DNA from: an unidentified eubacterium SCB49
Lineage (GTDB): Bacteria; Bacteroidota; Bacteroidia; Flavobacteriales; Flavobacteriaceae
Direction of reading: 5' to 3'
DNA length: 64,000 bases
NCBI GenBank assembly: GCA_000170815.1
Contig: ABCO01000009.1
Location: forward strand, 1 to 64,000
Shown here: positions 1 to 8,557 of the stretch, piece after piece
Position numbering within the stretch: the first letter of the stretch is position 1
How the letters are laid out: every line of letters begins with the position of its first letter
Notes under the pieces: generated by a model
What the model saw: the letters and a program-made list of their open reading frames with translations, nothing else
Told to the model about the DNA's origin: nothing
Databases searched by the model: none
Translations under genes and position numbers: made by a program

Positions 1-2250
1 GGCGGAGTTGGTGGTTCTACTACTGATAATGACACAGGAAACTATCCAAGTTGCGGCTGTGGAACTATAAGCACACTATCTGGTATATCTGAGTTGACTT
101 TTGATACTTTTGATGTGTTTGCAACTTTTGATTGGATTAAAGTTTATGACGGTGCAGATACTACTGGTACTGTTTTATACGACAACGGTTCTGGTGGAGC
201 AAATGAAGGTGATATCACTCTTGCAGATATGATAGCTTCTGCTGGTTCAGCAACATTTACTGGTACATCTGGTGATATGACTATCGAATTTTATTCTAGT
301 ACAGTTGTCAACAGAGAAGGGTTCCAAATTTCTTTTGGCGCTTCTGGTGGTGGTGGTGATTTTCCTGCACCATACTGTGGCCCTTTAGACTACGCTAATA
401 TTGAACCTATTACATTAGTTGCTCTAGAAGAAATCAACAACGTAACAGATGCTACTCTTAATGGTACACCTGCTCACGAAGATTTCACTTCTTTAATAGC
501 AAACTTAACACAAGGAGAAACTTACGACATCACTCTTGCAGGTAACACAGGAGGAAATTGGACTAATAGTTTTGTTGTTTATGCAGACTGGAATCAAAAT
601 GAAATTTTAGACGATGCAGGTGAAGTATTTGAATTTGCTTCTGTAATTGCTAATTCTACTGGTGAAGACGGTATCGAATACACAGGTAGCATTTTAGTTC
701 CTGCAGATGCAGTACTAGGTGACACAAGACTTCGAGTTAAAAAAATATACGGAACTGATGGTCTTTCTGACCCATGTCTAGCAGGAGGGTTTGGTTTCGG
801 TCAAGCTGAAGACTACACAGTAAATATAGCTGCTGCTGGTGGTGGTGATTTTCCTGCTCCATACTGTGGCCCTTTAGACTACGCTAATATTGAACCTATT
901 ACATTAGTTGCTCTAGAAGAAATCAACAACGTAACAGATGCTACTCTTAATGGTACACCTGCTCACGAAGATTTCACTTCTTTAACAGCAAACTTAACAC
1001 AAGGAGAAACTTACGACATCACTCTTGCAGGTAACACAGGAGGAAATTGGACTAATAGTTTTGTTGTTTATGCAGACTGGAATCAAAATGAAATTTTAGA
1101 CGATGCAGGTGAAGTATTTGAATTTGCTTCTGTAATTGCTAATTCTACTGGTGAAGACGGTATCGAATACACAGGTAGCATTTTAGTTCCTGCAGATGCA
1201 GTACTAGGTGACACAAGACTTCGAGTTAAAAAAATATACGGAACTGATGGTCTTTCTGACCCATGTCTAGCAGGAGGGTTTGGTTTCGGTCAAGCTGAAG
1301 ACTACACAGTAAGTATAGCTGCTGCTGGTGGTGGTGGTGTTCCAAATGACACATGTGATGATGCGATAGCTCTTGATTGTGGAGATACTGCAACAGGTTC
1401 TACAGTAGACGCAACAGATACAGCTGGAGGAGCAGGTCCTGATGTATGGTACTCTTACTCAGGAGCAGAAGGTACTATAACTGTTTCTTTATGTGATGGC
1501 GCAACTGATTATGACAGTAGAATAAGAATATATGATGCTTGTGATGGAAATGAAATTGCAGTTAATGATGATTTCTGTGGCTTACAATCTGAAGTTTCTT
1601 TTGAAGCAGACGGAACTTCTACGTACTATATTTTAATTGGAAGTTTTGGAACTGCTGCTGGTAACTATAGCTTAGTACTTACTTGTGATGCTCCTTCTGA
1701 TGATTGTGAAGCTCCTGAAAATGTTACTGTGTCAAACGAAACGGCTACTACAGCAGATGTATCTTGGGACGAAGCACCTAGTGCTGTTGATGGTTACGGA
1801 GTATCGGTAGTACTTCAAGGAGATGATCCTCTGGTAGATCCTTCTGTTTACGTTTCACCAATAATACCTCAAGGAACGTTTACTGATACAGCTACTGGAT
1901 TATCCCCAGATGTAGCATACGACGTTTATGTAGTTTCTCTTTGTGATCTAGCTAATAATAATATTACTTATAGTGACCCAGTTACTTTTAATACTACTCT
2001 TGGTTTAGCAGATTCTGCATTAGTATCTTATACTATATACCCTAACCCTGCTACAAACTCAATTAACTTAAACGCTGCTTACAGCATTGAGAACGTTGAA
2101 GTTAGCAATATTTTAGGACAACAAGTATTAGTTAATAAAGGTGGTGATTCTGCACTAACTCTTGACATTTCTAGCTTAGCTACAGGTACTTACTTTGTAA
2201 GAGCTACTGTAAATGGTCTAGACGTTGTTGAGCGTTTTATCAAAAAGTAA
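1..2250 (+). CDS. T9SS-sorted multidomain surface protein, 5' end missing
   Basis: The frame is open from the first base with no start codon, so the gene begins upstream; 749 residues are visible. In order they look like a CUB-type domain (WIKVYDGAD, bases 1-350), two GEVED domains (each ending in GFGQAEDYTV; 358-846 and 847-1335), a PPC-like domain with several cysteines (about 1339-1692), a fibronectin type III domain (about 1697-2005) and a T9SS type A sorting domain (YPNPATNSINL to ERFIKK at the end). Family knowledge: such proteins are exported by the type IX system and held on the cell surface or released; many take part in adhesion or bind polymers. No catalytic domain is visible in this part, but one could lie upstream. 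A strong terminator follows. The domain calls are from motif recognition; the ligand is unknown. Confidence 0.9.
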   Translation, partial: GGVGGSTTDNDTGNYPSCGCGTISTLSGISELTFDTFDVFATFDWIKVYDGADTTGTVLYDNGSGGANEGDITLADMIASAGSATFTGTSGDMTIEFYSSTVVNREGFQISFGASGGGGDFPAPYCGPLDYANIEPITLVALEEINNVTDATLNGTPAHEDFTSLIANLTQGETYDITLAGNTGGNWTNSFVVYADWNQNEILDDAGEVFEFASVIANSTGEDGIEYTGSILVPADAVLGDTRLRVKKIYGTDGLSDPCLAGGFGFGQAEDYTVNIAAAGGGDFPAPYCGPLDYANIEPITLVALEEINNVTDATLNGTPAHEDFTSLTANLTQGETYDITLAGNTGGNWTNSFVVYADWNQNEILDDAGEVFEFASVIANSTGEDGIEYTGSILVPADAVLGDTRLRVKKIYGTDGLSDPCLAGGFGFGQAEDYTVSIAAAGGGGVPNDTCDDAIALDCGDTATGSTVDATDTAGGAGPDVWYSYSGAEGTITVSLCDGATDYDSRIRIYDACDGNEIAVNDDFCGLQSEVSFEADGTSTYYILIGSFGTAAGNYSLVLTCDAPSDDCEAPENVTVSNETATTADVSWDEAPSAVDGYGVSVVLQGDDPLVDPSVYVSPIIPQGTFTDTATGLSPDVAYDVYVVSLCDLANNNITYSDPVTFNTTLGLADSALVSYTIYPNPATNSINLNAAYSIENVEVSNILGQQVLVNKGGDSALTLDISSLATGTYFVRATVNGLDVVERFIKK
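358..1335. repeat. Near-perfect tandem duplication of a 489-bp GEVED domain unit
   Basis: The block 358-846 is repeated directly at 847-1335 with no spacer. Read base by base the two units differ at three positions: a silent GCA/GCT alanine codon near the start, ATA/ACA (Ile to Thr) near unit base 140, and AAT/AGT (Asn to Ser) near the end. That is about 99.4% identity over 163 codons, so the copy is recent or kept uniform by recombination. Confidence 0.97.
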
Positions 2251-2280
2251 TTAATTACTTTTAAAACAAATTAGTTTTAA

Positions 2281-2310
2281 AATGCCATCCCTAGGGATGG
2301 CATTTTTTTT
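2281..2310 (+). terminator. Rho-independent terminator of the T9SS protein gene
   Basis: The stem AATGCCATCC / GGATGGCATT has a CTAG loop and is followed by a run of eight T. It starts 30 bases after the stop codon and abuts the palindromes in front of clpB. Confidence 0.93.
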
Positions 2311-2354
2311 GACAAAATGTCTCGAAAAACCATCTGCATTAAAGACATTTTGTC
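2311..2354. promoter_or_regulatory. Paired palindromic operator upstream of clpB
   Basis: Two copies of one small palindrome, GACAAAATGTC (2311-2321) and GACATTTTGTC (2344-2354), have centres 33 bp apart, about three helical turns. With flanking bases they also form a perfect 12-bp inverted repeat with a 20-base spacer. The second copy overlaps a candidate -33 promoter element. The position suggests control of the ClpB chaperone by a dimeric DNA-binding protein; it does not match the CIRCE sequence bound by HrcA. The regulator is unknown. Confidence 0.65.
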
Positions 2355-2379
2355 TTAATTTAAAAATGGCGTACTCTTT
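2348..2379 (+). promoter_or_regulatory. Putative clpB promoter
   Basis: TTTTG at 2348-2352 is followed after 19 bases by TACTCTTTG at 2372-2380, close to the Bacteroidota pattern TTTG-N17-20-TAnnTTTG, though with one extra base inside the -7 box. It lies about 85 bases before the clpB start, leaving an untranslated leader. Confidence 0.45.
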
Positions 2380-2465
2380 GAAATATCAGGTTAAAACAAT
2401 CTAAATAAATAACATTTCAGTACAATCAATATTTAGTACTGAAATACCATAAAAAAATATAAGCC

Positions 2466-5075
2466 ATGAATTTTAACAACTATACTATCAAAAGTCAAGA
2501 GGCTATACAACGAGCGCAACAACTCGCTCAAGAATACAGCCACCAACAAATAGAAAACGAACATATTTTAAAAGCAATTTTTGAAGTAGATGAAAACGTG
2601 ACTCCTTTTTTATTAAAAAAATTAAATGTCAACCTATCCCTATTACAACAAATACTTAATAAACAAATTGAATCTTTCCCAAAAGTTTCTGGTGGTGACT
2701 TAATGTTATCTAAGGAAGCAGGAAAAACAGTAAATGAAGCAAGTATTATTGCTAAAAAAATGAACGATGAATATGTTTCATTAGAACATCTTTTACTCGC
2801 TATATTCAATTCGAAAAGCAATATTGCACAATCATTAAAAGATCAGGGAGTTTCAGAAAAAGGATTAAAAGCAGCCATAGAAGAATTACGAAAAGGTGAT
2901 AATGTAACATCGCAAAATGCTGAAGAAAGCTATAACGCACTTAACAAGTATGCTAAAAATTTAAACCAATTAGCACGCGATGGCAAACTAGACCCTGTAA
3001 TTGGCCGTGATGAAGAAATAAGAAGAATCTTACAAATTCTAACGCGCCGTACAAAAAACAACCCAATGCTTGTGGGAGAGCCAGGAACAGGAAAAACAGC
3101 AATCGCAGAAGGTCTAGCACATAGAATAGTAGACGGTGATGTACCAGAGAATTTAAAATCTAAAGAAGTATTCTCTCTAGACATGGGAGCCCTTATCGCA
3201 GGAGCAAAATACAAAGGAGAATTTGAAGAACGATTAAAAGCAGTAATAAAAGAAGTAACATCTAGCGATGGAGATATCGTTTTATTTATAGATGAAATTC
3301 ATACACTTGTTGGCGCAGGAGGTGGGCAAGGAGCAATGGATGCTGCTAATATTTTAAAACCTGCACTTGCTCGTGGAGAGTTAAGAGCCATTGGTGCCAC
3401 TACACTTGATGAATACCAAAAATACTTTGAAAAAGACAAAGCTCTAGAGAGAAGGTTTCAAAAAGTAATCGTAGATGAACCAGATACAGAAAGTGCTATA
3501 TCTATTTTAAGAGGAATTAAAGAAAAATACGAGACACACCATAAAGTACGTATTAAAGATGATGCAATTATTGCTGCCGTAGAGTTATCACAACGCTATA
3601 TTACAAACAGATTTTTACCAGACAAAGCCATTGATTTAATGGATGAGGCTGCTAGTAAAATGCGTATGGAGATTAACAGTAAGCCAGAAGAGCTTGATGT
3701 ACTTGACAGAAAAGTGATGCAATTAGAAATAGAGATTGCAGCGATAAAGAGAGAAAAGGATGAAACTAAACTTAAATCTTTACGCAGCGATCTAGCAAAT
3801 CTAAAAGAAGAACGCAATGAGCTAAATGCAAAATGGAAGAGCGAAAAAGAGGTTGTAGAAAATGTACAAAACCTAAAAACAGAAATTGAAGCATATAAGC
3901 TTGAAGCAGAACGTGCAGAACGCGATGGTGATTTTGGAAAAGTAGCAGAAATACGTTACGGAAAAATTAAAGAAGCTCAAGAATCACTTCATAAAATAGA
4001 AGCAAAACTCGCAGAAAACCAAAATGAAGATTCATTAATAAAAGAAGAAGTTACACACGAAGACATTGCTGAAGTTGTTGCAAAATGGACAGGAATCCCT
4101 GTGACAAAAATGCTGCAAAGTGATAGAGAAAAACTTTTAAAATTAGAAGATGAACTACATAAACGTGTAGTAGGACAAGAAGAAGCAATCATAGCGGTAA
4201 GTGACGCCGTTAGAAGAAGTCGCGCAGGTTTACAAGATCAAAAAAAGCCTATAGGTAGCTTTTTATTTTTAGGAACAACCGGAGTGGGTAAAACAGAACT
4301 TGCAAAAGCACTTGCGTCTTATATGTTTGATGATGAAAATTCTATGACACGTATAGATATGAGCGAATATCAAGAAAGACATAGTGTAAGTAGATTAGTT
4401 GGTGCTCCTCCAGGATACGTAGGCTATGATGAAGGTGGGCAATTAACAGAAGCTGTGCGTCGTAAACCTTATTCTGTAATATTACTTGATGAGATAGAAA
4501 AAGCACATCCAGATACTTTTAATATTTTATTACAAGTGCTAGATGAAGGTAGACTGACAGATAACAAAGGCCGTGTTGCAGATTTTAAAAATGCCATAAT
4601 CATTATGACGAGTAATATGGGTAGTGAGATTATTCAGCAAAAATACGACACCGTTAAAGATCCTGATACCGCTATGGAAACAGCAAAAGTTGAAGTACTT
4701 GGTTTACTAAAACAAACGGTGAGGCCTGAATTTTTAAATAGAATAGACGACATTATTTTATTTACTCCTTTATCTAAGGACGATATTTCAGAAATAGTAG
4801 GCCTACAATTAAAAGGCTTAACAAAAATGTTAGCAGCTCAAGGTATTACTATGGATGCAACGCAAGAGGCTATTAAATATCTAGCACAAAAAGGTTATGA
4901 CCCTCAATATGGGGCAAGACCTGTAAAAAGAGTAATCCAGAGAGAAGTACTTAATTCACTCTCTAAAGAGATTCTTGCGGGTAATATAACAACAGATAGT
5001 ATTATTTTACTTGATAGTTTTGATAGCAAATTAGTTTTTAGAAATCAAAACGCTGAGATAGAAACAGTGAGTTAA
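2466..5075 (+). CDS. clpB: ATP-dependent protein disaggregase ClpB
   Basis: A Hsp100 AAA+ chaperone that, with DnaK, pulls polypeptides out of aggregates in the cytoplasm. The 869 residues match the family length. The N-terminal Clp repeat domain spans about 1-145; the first AAA+ module has Walker A GEPGTGKT (204-211) and Walker [11 protein letters not shown]; a coiled-coil middle domain rich in Glu/Lys spans about 400-540; the second AAA+ module has GTTGVGKT (near 605) and [11 protein letters not shown]; the C-terminal small domain contains YGARPVKR. The ATG at 2466 fits the family N-terminus. It is a single gene between two terminators, with a palindromic operator pair upstream that suggests stress regulation. 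Confidence 0.98.
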   Translation: MNFNNYTIKSQEAIQRAQQLAQEYSHQQIENEHILKAIFEVDENVTPFLLKKLNVNLSLLQQILNKQIESFPKVSGGDLMLSKEAGKTVNEASIIAKKMNDEYVSLEHLLLAIFNSKSNIAQSLKDQGVSEKGLKAAIEELRKGDNVTSQNAEESYNALNKYAKNLNQLARDGKLDPVIGRDEEIRRILQILTRRTKNNPMLVGEPGTGKTAIAEGLAHRIVDGDVPENLKSKEVFSLDMGALIAGAKYKGEFEERLKAVIKEVTSSDGDIVLFIDEIHTLVGAGGGQGAMDAANILKPALARGELRAIGATTLDEYQKYFEKDKALERRFQKVIVDEPDTESAISILRGIKEKYETHHKVRIKDDAIIAAVELSQRYITNRFLPDKAIDLMDEAASKMRMEINSKPEELDVLDRKVMQLEIEIAAIKREKDETKLKSLRSDLANLKEERNELNAKWKSEKEVVENVQNLKTEIEAYKLEAERAERDGDFGKVAEIRYGKIKEAQESLHKIEAKLAENQNEDSLIKEEVTHEDIAEVVAKWTGIPVTKMLQSDREKLLKLEDELHKRVVGQEEAIIAVSDAVRRSRAGLQDQKKPIGSFLFLGTTGVGKTELAKALASYMFDDENSMTRIDMSEYQERHSVSRLVGAPPGYVGYDEGGQLTEAVRRKPYSVILLDEIEKAHPDTFNILLQVLDEGRLTDNKGRVADFKNAIIIMTSNMGSEIIQQKYDTVKDPDTAMETAKVEVLGLLKQTVRPEFLNRIDDIILFTPLSKDDISEIVGLQLKGLTKMLAAQGITMDATQEAIKYLAQKGYDPQYGARPVKRVIQREVLNSLSKEILAGNITTDSIILLDSFDSKLVFRNQNAEIETVS

Positions 5076-5092
5076 TAATAGACGATTAATAC

Positions 5093-5134
5093 AAAAAGAA
5101 AGGGTTCTCATTTCATGAGAACCCTTTCTTTTTG
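5093..5134. terminator. Bidirectional terminator between clpB and the csbD-like gene
   Basis: A perfect long stem (AAAGAAAGGGTTCTCA and its complement) with a TTTCA loop is flanked by A-runs on the left and T-runs on the right. It can end transcription of clpB on the plus strand and of the convergent csbD-like gene on the minus strand. Confidence 0.92.
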
Positions 5135-5176
5135 TATCTGTATATTTAAATAAATATACCTTAAAATCTAATTTAT

Positions 5177-5362
5177 TTACCAATCAGCAATTTCCTTTTT
5201 GATAGCCTCTTTGGCTTTACCGGTAGATTCCTGTATGTTTCCTACCAACTTATCAAAAGTTCCTTCACTGTAAGTTTCGTCATCATTAAAGGCAATACCA
5301 TATTGTTGTTTAGCTTGTCCCTTAATCTTATTCCATTTTCCTTCTACTTCTTTGCTATTCAT
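5177..5362 (-). CDS. CsbD-like small stress protein
   Basis: A 61-residue hydrophilic protein starting MNSKEVEGKWNKIKGQAKQ, the hallmark of the CsbD family (W-x-x-xKGxxKxxxG). The family is induced by general stress in many bacteria; its biochemical role is not settled. It is convergent with clpB and shares a bidirectional terminator. A -7 element lies 28 bases upstream. The highly charged sequence and small size suggest a soluble, partly helical cytoplasmic protein. The pairing with clpB fits a stress context but does not prove co-regulation. Confidence 0.9.
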   Translation of the reverse strand: MNSKEVEGKWNKIKGQAKQQYGIAFNDDETYSEGTFDKLVGNIQESTGKAKEAIKKEIADW

Positions 5363-5390
5363 AATTTCAATATTTAAATTAATAATAATT

Positions 5391-5398
5391 CAAAGATA
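5391..5398 (-). promoter_or_regulatory. -7 element of the csbD-like gene
   Basis: The minus strand reads TATCTTTG, a full match to TAnnTTTG, 28 bases before the ATG. No clear TTG is seen at the -33 position. Confidence 0.55.
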
Positions 5399-5511
5399 CA
5401 AGGCTAATAAGGCCTATTGTATTAAAGAAAAGCTATACATTTCACAAACAATGTTATAATTTAGCCCATTATTATAAATAAATCTTAAATTCCTATTCAA
5501 AATAACAGATT

Positions 5512-6030
5512 ATGAGAGTTTCCTTTGCTATTGTTTTTATAAGTCTTTTCTTTTTTTCTTGCGGAAATGATAAAAAATCTGACCTTGTTAAAGAAAAAAC
5601 GACAACTTACTACCTTATTAGGCACGCAGAAAAAGACAGAAGCGATAGCACGAATAAAAACCCAGAACTCAATAAAATAGGACAAAAAAGAGCAATAGAA
5701 TGGGCTTCTTACTTTAAAAACATAGATTTTGACCTAGTATATTCAACTCCGTACAATAGAACACAACAAACGGCAACACCAACAGCAGTGAGCAAAAATT
5801 TAGCTATAAAGACCTACAACCCTTCTGCTATGTACGATGAAAATTTTAAAAACACCACAAAACATAAAACGGTACTTGTTGTTGGACACAGCAATACAAC
5901 TCCTGCTTTTGCAAATGCTATCTTAGGTGAAAACAAATATGAAGACATAGATGATTCTGAAAACGGAATGCTTTACATAGTAACTGTTACCGATAAAGGT
6001 GTCACTTCTACTGTCCAAAAAATAGAATAA
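5512..6030 (+). CDS. Histidine phosphatase family lipoprotein
   Basis: A 172-residue predicted lipoprotein: the signal peptide ends in FFSC with the lipidated cysteine at position 17. The mature part has the phosphoglycerate-mutase/SixA signature YLIRHAEKDR, with the phospho-accepting His at 38, followed by VYSTPYNRTQQTA and a second catalytic histidine in VVGHSNTTP. The family hydrolyses phosphate esters through a phosphohistidine intermediate. The lipid anchor places it at the periplasm or outer membrane, so it is unlikely to be a glycolytic mutase; the substrate cannot be read from the sequence. It converges with the next gene, leaving five bases between the stop codons. Confidence 0.9.
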   Translation: MRVSFAIVFISLFFFSCGNDKKSDLVKEKTTTYYLIRHAEKDRSDSTNKNPELNKIGQKRAIEWASYFKNIDFDLVYSTPYNRTQQTATPTAVSKNLAIKTYNPSAMYDENFKNTTKHKTVLVVGHSNTTPAFANAILGENKYEDIDDSENGMLYIVTVTDKGVTSTVQKIE

Positions 6031-6035
6031 AGTTT

Positions 6036-6770
6036 TTAGTTTACCGCTATTTTTTCTAGCTCAATTTTAGATAAAAGAGACAAGGTACCATCTTCAAAAA
6101 GAGAATCAAGATCTTTTAATGGAATATCTAATGTTGCTGGCTTATAGTTATTATAATCTACAAAACGAATATTACCTACCATCCTGGCGTTATAAGCTTC
6201 TCTAAACCGAATACCGCCTCCATTTGTAGCATAACTATACGCAAGGTAATCTACAGTAAAATTTTCTTTGTGAATCCAATACATAAAAGCATCATCAAAA
6301 TCTGTACCTCCACCTTCTTCTGTAAATGAAACTGCTACCTTATAATATGGTTCGTTTTTAACTACCCCCTCACCTACTAATTGCTTTTTTACTGCCGCAT
6401 CGTTTAACCCATAAGGCAATTGAGCAAAATAATGAACAGAATTTACACCATCTGAAATAGGAATGATTAAAGAATCTGGAACTTTAACTACCGTATTATT
6501 TATAGTTCTTTTTAAACCATTATTTGTCACCTCATCTTTAATAATATTGAAAGAATCTACACTAACACGAGTTAATGAATAAGCCCCATTTTTTCGAGAA
6601 CTTTTATAAACTTTACCCCTAAAATTAAAAGAAATCTTTGCCGCATCACAAAGACCATTACAAGCCGTAGTTATTGCTTTATCAACAATTTGCTGAGCTG
6701 TTAATTTTTCTGGTGTAGGTTGGCACTGAATAAAAAGTACCAATGATAAAATAACTATTAGATTTTTCAT
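6036..6770 (-). CDS. DUF6503-like lipoprotein of unknown function
   Basis: A 244-residue predicted lipoprotein (FIQC, lipidated Cys 16). After the anchor comes AQQIVDKAI, typical of a Bacteroidota family annotated as DUF6503, then an all-beta looking region rich in aromatic residues with paired cysteines (ACNGLC near 38-43). Related LolA/LolB-like folds bind lipids, but that link is speculative here. I recognise the family only by its N-terminal pattern and overall shape, and no enzymatic motif is visible. It is a single minus-strand gene between two plus-strand genes. Confidence 0.75.
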   Translation of the reverse strand: MKNLIVILSLVLFIQCQPTPEKLTAQQIVDKAITTACNGLCDAAKISFNFRGKVYKSSRKNGAYSLTRVSVDSFNIIKDEVTNNGLKRTINNTVVKVPDSLIIPISDGVNSVHYFAQLPYGLNDAAVKKQLVGEGVVKNEPYYKVAVSFTEEGGGTDFDDAFMYWIHKENFTVDYLAYSYATNGGGIRFREAYNARMVGNIRFVDYNNYKPATLDIPLKDLDSLFEDGTLSLLSKIELEKIAVN

Positions 6771-6845
6771 ACGTTATAAGTAAATAATATTTGTTACAAT
6801 TGGGTCACAAATAGAAGAACAAACTTACAAGACTCTAGAAACACT

Positions 6846-7817
6846 ATGAAGATATTTAACGTATTATTTCTCAATTATAGTTTACTACTATGCAACCACT
6901 CATTAATTGCACAAAATTCTAACACAACCTTTGTTTTAGAAAAAATGCAGATGTATTATAACCAAGCACAATACGACAGTATTACTTCTTTATTTACGGA
7001 GGGATTTCTTCAAAAAGTGCCCACACCTGCTTTAAAAAATTTGTTTACAGAACTTAAAAGAGATTTAGGAAAATTAGAATCTTTCACATTTCAAAAACAA
7101 GTAGATATCGTAGAGATTTACACCGCCCATTTCACTAAAGGGGATTTAAAAACTTCAATAGCAATAAACGAAAATTTAAAAATTAAAGGAATCTTGTTTA
7201 AACCCATTGAAACACACACCGAACCAAACTTTACACGCAACAAGACAGCTTTCATACTACCTTTTAAAGGAGAATGGTTAACTTTTTGGGGTGGTGCCAC
7301 AAAAGCCCAAAACTATCATGTAATTTCAAAATCACAGCAAGGCGCATTTGATTTTATTATACAAGACGAAAACAACAAAAGCTACCAAAGAAGCGGAACT
7401 CGCAACGAAGATTATTATGCATTTGGCAAGCCTATTTATGCCGTTTGTGATGCCGAAGTTGTAGCGATAAACACAGGAGTTCACGACAATCCTCCGGGAA
7501 GAATGAACACCACAGAACCCTTCGGAAATATGATAACTTTAAAAACTGCTGCCGAAGAATATATCGTTTACGCACACTTTGAACAAGGAACCATAAAAGT
7601 TAAAATAGGAGACCAAGTTAAACAAGGACAGTATTTAGCCAATTGTGGAAATTCTGGTAACTCTAGCGAGCCGCATTTACATTTTCATTTACAAGATCGC
7701 GCTAATAATATTCAAGCTGTTGGAGCTACTTCTTATTTTAAAAATGTGATAGTAAACAATTCATTAAAAGATGAATACTCTCCTGTAAAGTTTGATATAA
7801 TTAGCCGTCAGGATTAG
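6846..7817 (+). CDS. Secreted M23 family metallopeptidase with N-terminal DUF3887-like domain
   Basis: A 323-residue protein with a signal peptide ending near LIAQ. Residues about 27-125 resemble the DUF3887 fold (FTEGFLQKVP, LGKLESF), often found in front of hydrolases. The C-terminal half is a LytM/M23 zinc peptidase: GAFDFII supplies the metal-binding Asp, and SSEPHLHFHLQD (about 274-285) supplies the HxH motif; VYAHFEQ precedes it. M23 enzymes cut peptide bridges in peptidoglycan or act as non-catalytic activators; the metal ligands seen here argue for activity. It acts in the periplasm. smpB follows 49 bases downstream but has its own -7 element. Confidence 0.9.
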   Translation: MKIFNVLFLNYSLLLCNHSLIAQNSNTTFVLEKMQMYYNQAQYDSITSLFTEGFLQKVPTPALKNLFTELKRDLGKLESFTFQKQVDIVEIYTAHFTKGDLKTSIAINENLKIKGILFKPIETHTEPNFTRNKTAFILPFKGEWLTFWGGATKAQNYHVISKSQQGAFDFIIQDENNKSYQRSGTRNEDYYAFGKPIYAVCDAEVVAINTGVHDNPPGRMNTTEPFGNMITLKTAAEEYIVYAHFEQGTIKVKIGDQVKQGQYLANCGNSGNSSEPHLHFHLQDRANNIQAVGATSYFKNVIVNNSLKDEYSPVKFDIISRQD

Positions 7818-7851
7818 AGAACAAAAATTTTAAAGTAGTAAATTATAACAG

Positions 7852-7859
7852 TACTTTTG
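7852..7859 (+). promoter_or_regulatory. -7 element directly before smpB
   Basis: TACTTTTG matches TAnnTTTG and ends 7 bases before the smpB ATG, so the transcript would start within a few bases of the start codon. No clear -33 TTG is visible. Confidence 0.5.
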
Positions 7860-7866
7860 TAAAACA

Positions 7867-8334
7867 ATGGCTATACAGAAAAACGTAAAAATAAAGAACA
7901 AGAAAGCAAGATTTGAGTACGAACTATTGGACTCTTATGACGCAGGTATAGTGCTAGCTGGTACAGAAATAAAGGCCATCCGAGAAGGAAAAGCATCTAT
8001 CGCAGAAAGCTTTTGTGAATTTAATGACCGCAGCGAACTCTTTGTTATTAATATGACGGTTCAAGAATATTCGCACGCTACACATTTTAATCATAGCCCA
8101 AAAAGCGAACGTAAACTTCTTCTTAACCGAAATGAACTTAAAAAACTTGAAAAAGAAGTTCAAAATTCTGGGTTGACCATCATTCCTACTTTATTGTATA
8201 CTAACGACAAAGGTTTGGCAAAAATGAGAATCTCATTAGCGCGTGGTAAAAAACTCTATGACAAACGAGAGAACATTAAAGACAGAGATAACAAACGTGA
8301 TTTAAGCAGGCTTAAAAAGTCTTTTAACAATTAA
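7867..8334 (+). CDS. smpB: SsrA-binding protein SmpB
   Basis: A 155-residue partner of tmRNA in trans-translation, which rescues ribosomes stalled on broken messages. Family hallmarks are clear: KNKKARFEYEL at the start, VLAGTEIKAIREGK, the hydrophobic strand FVINMTVQEYSHATHF, and the basic tail KKLYDKRENIKDRDNKRDLSR whose C-terminal helix reads the decoding centre. Length is usual. The ATG at 7867 fits the family N-terminus. The tmRNA gene itself (ssrA) is not in this window. Confidence 0.98.
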   Translation: MAIQKNVKIKNKKARFEYELLDSYDAGIVLAGTEIKAIREGKASIAESFCEFNDRSELFVINMTVQEYSHATHFNHSPKSERKLLLNRNELKKLEKEVQNSGLTIIPTLLYTNDKGLAKMRISLARGKKLYDKRENIKDRDNKRDLSRLKKSFNN

Positions 8335-8345
8335 TAATTGTTTTT
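8326..8345 (+). terminator. Weak AT-rich terminator at the end of smpB
   Basis: AACAATTA and TAATTGTT form an 8-bp stem overlapping the stop codon, followed by five T. The stem is almost all A:T pairs, so its strength is doubtful. Confidence 0.35.
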
Positions 8346-8557
8346 AAATATTAGGGCATTTAATTAAAACTTGCCTATTTAATTTTAATAAAGCACAATT
8401 AATACGCTAGTTGTTAGTTCAATAAAAAGGCATACCATCTTTTTTAAAGAATTACGTCTATTTACATAGCGGTAAGTACAAAAAGTTAACACTGTTCATT
8501 TTTTCTCTTTTGAAATAACACTTTCAATGAGTCATCTTTTTTAAACAAACAGCATCT

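Noticed and set aside
1..93. TTG at 94 as the start of the first gene
   Set aside because: The frame stays open to base 1 and codes for part of the CUB-like domain (GNYPSCGCGT), so the gene starts outside the window.
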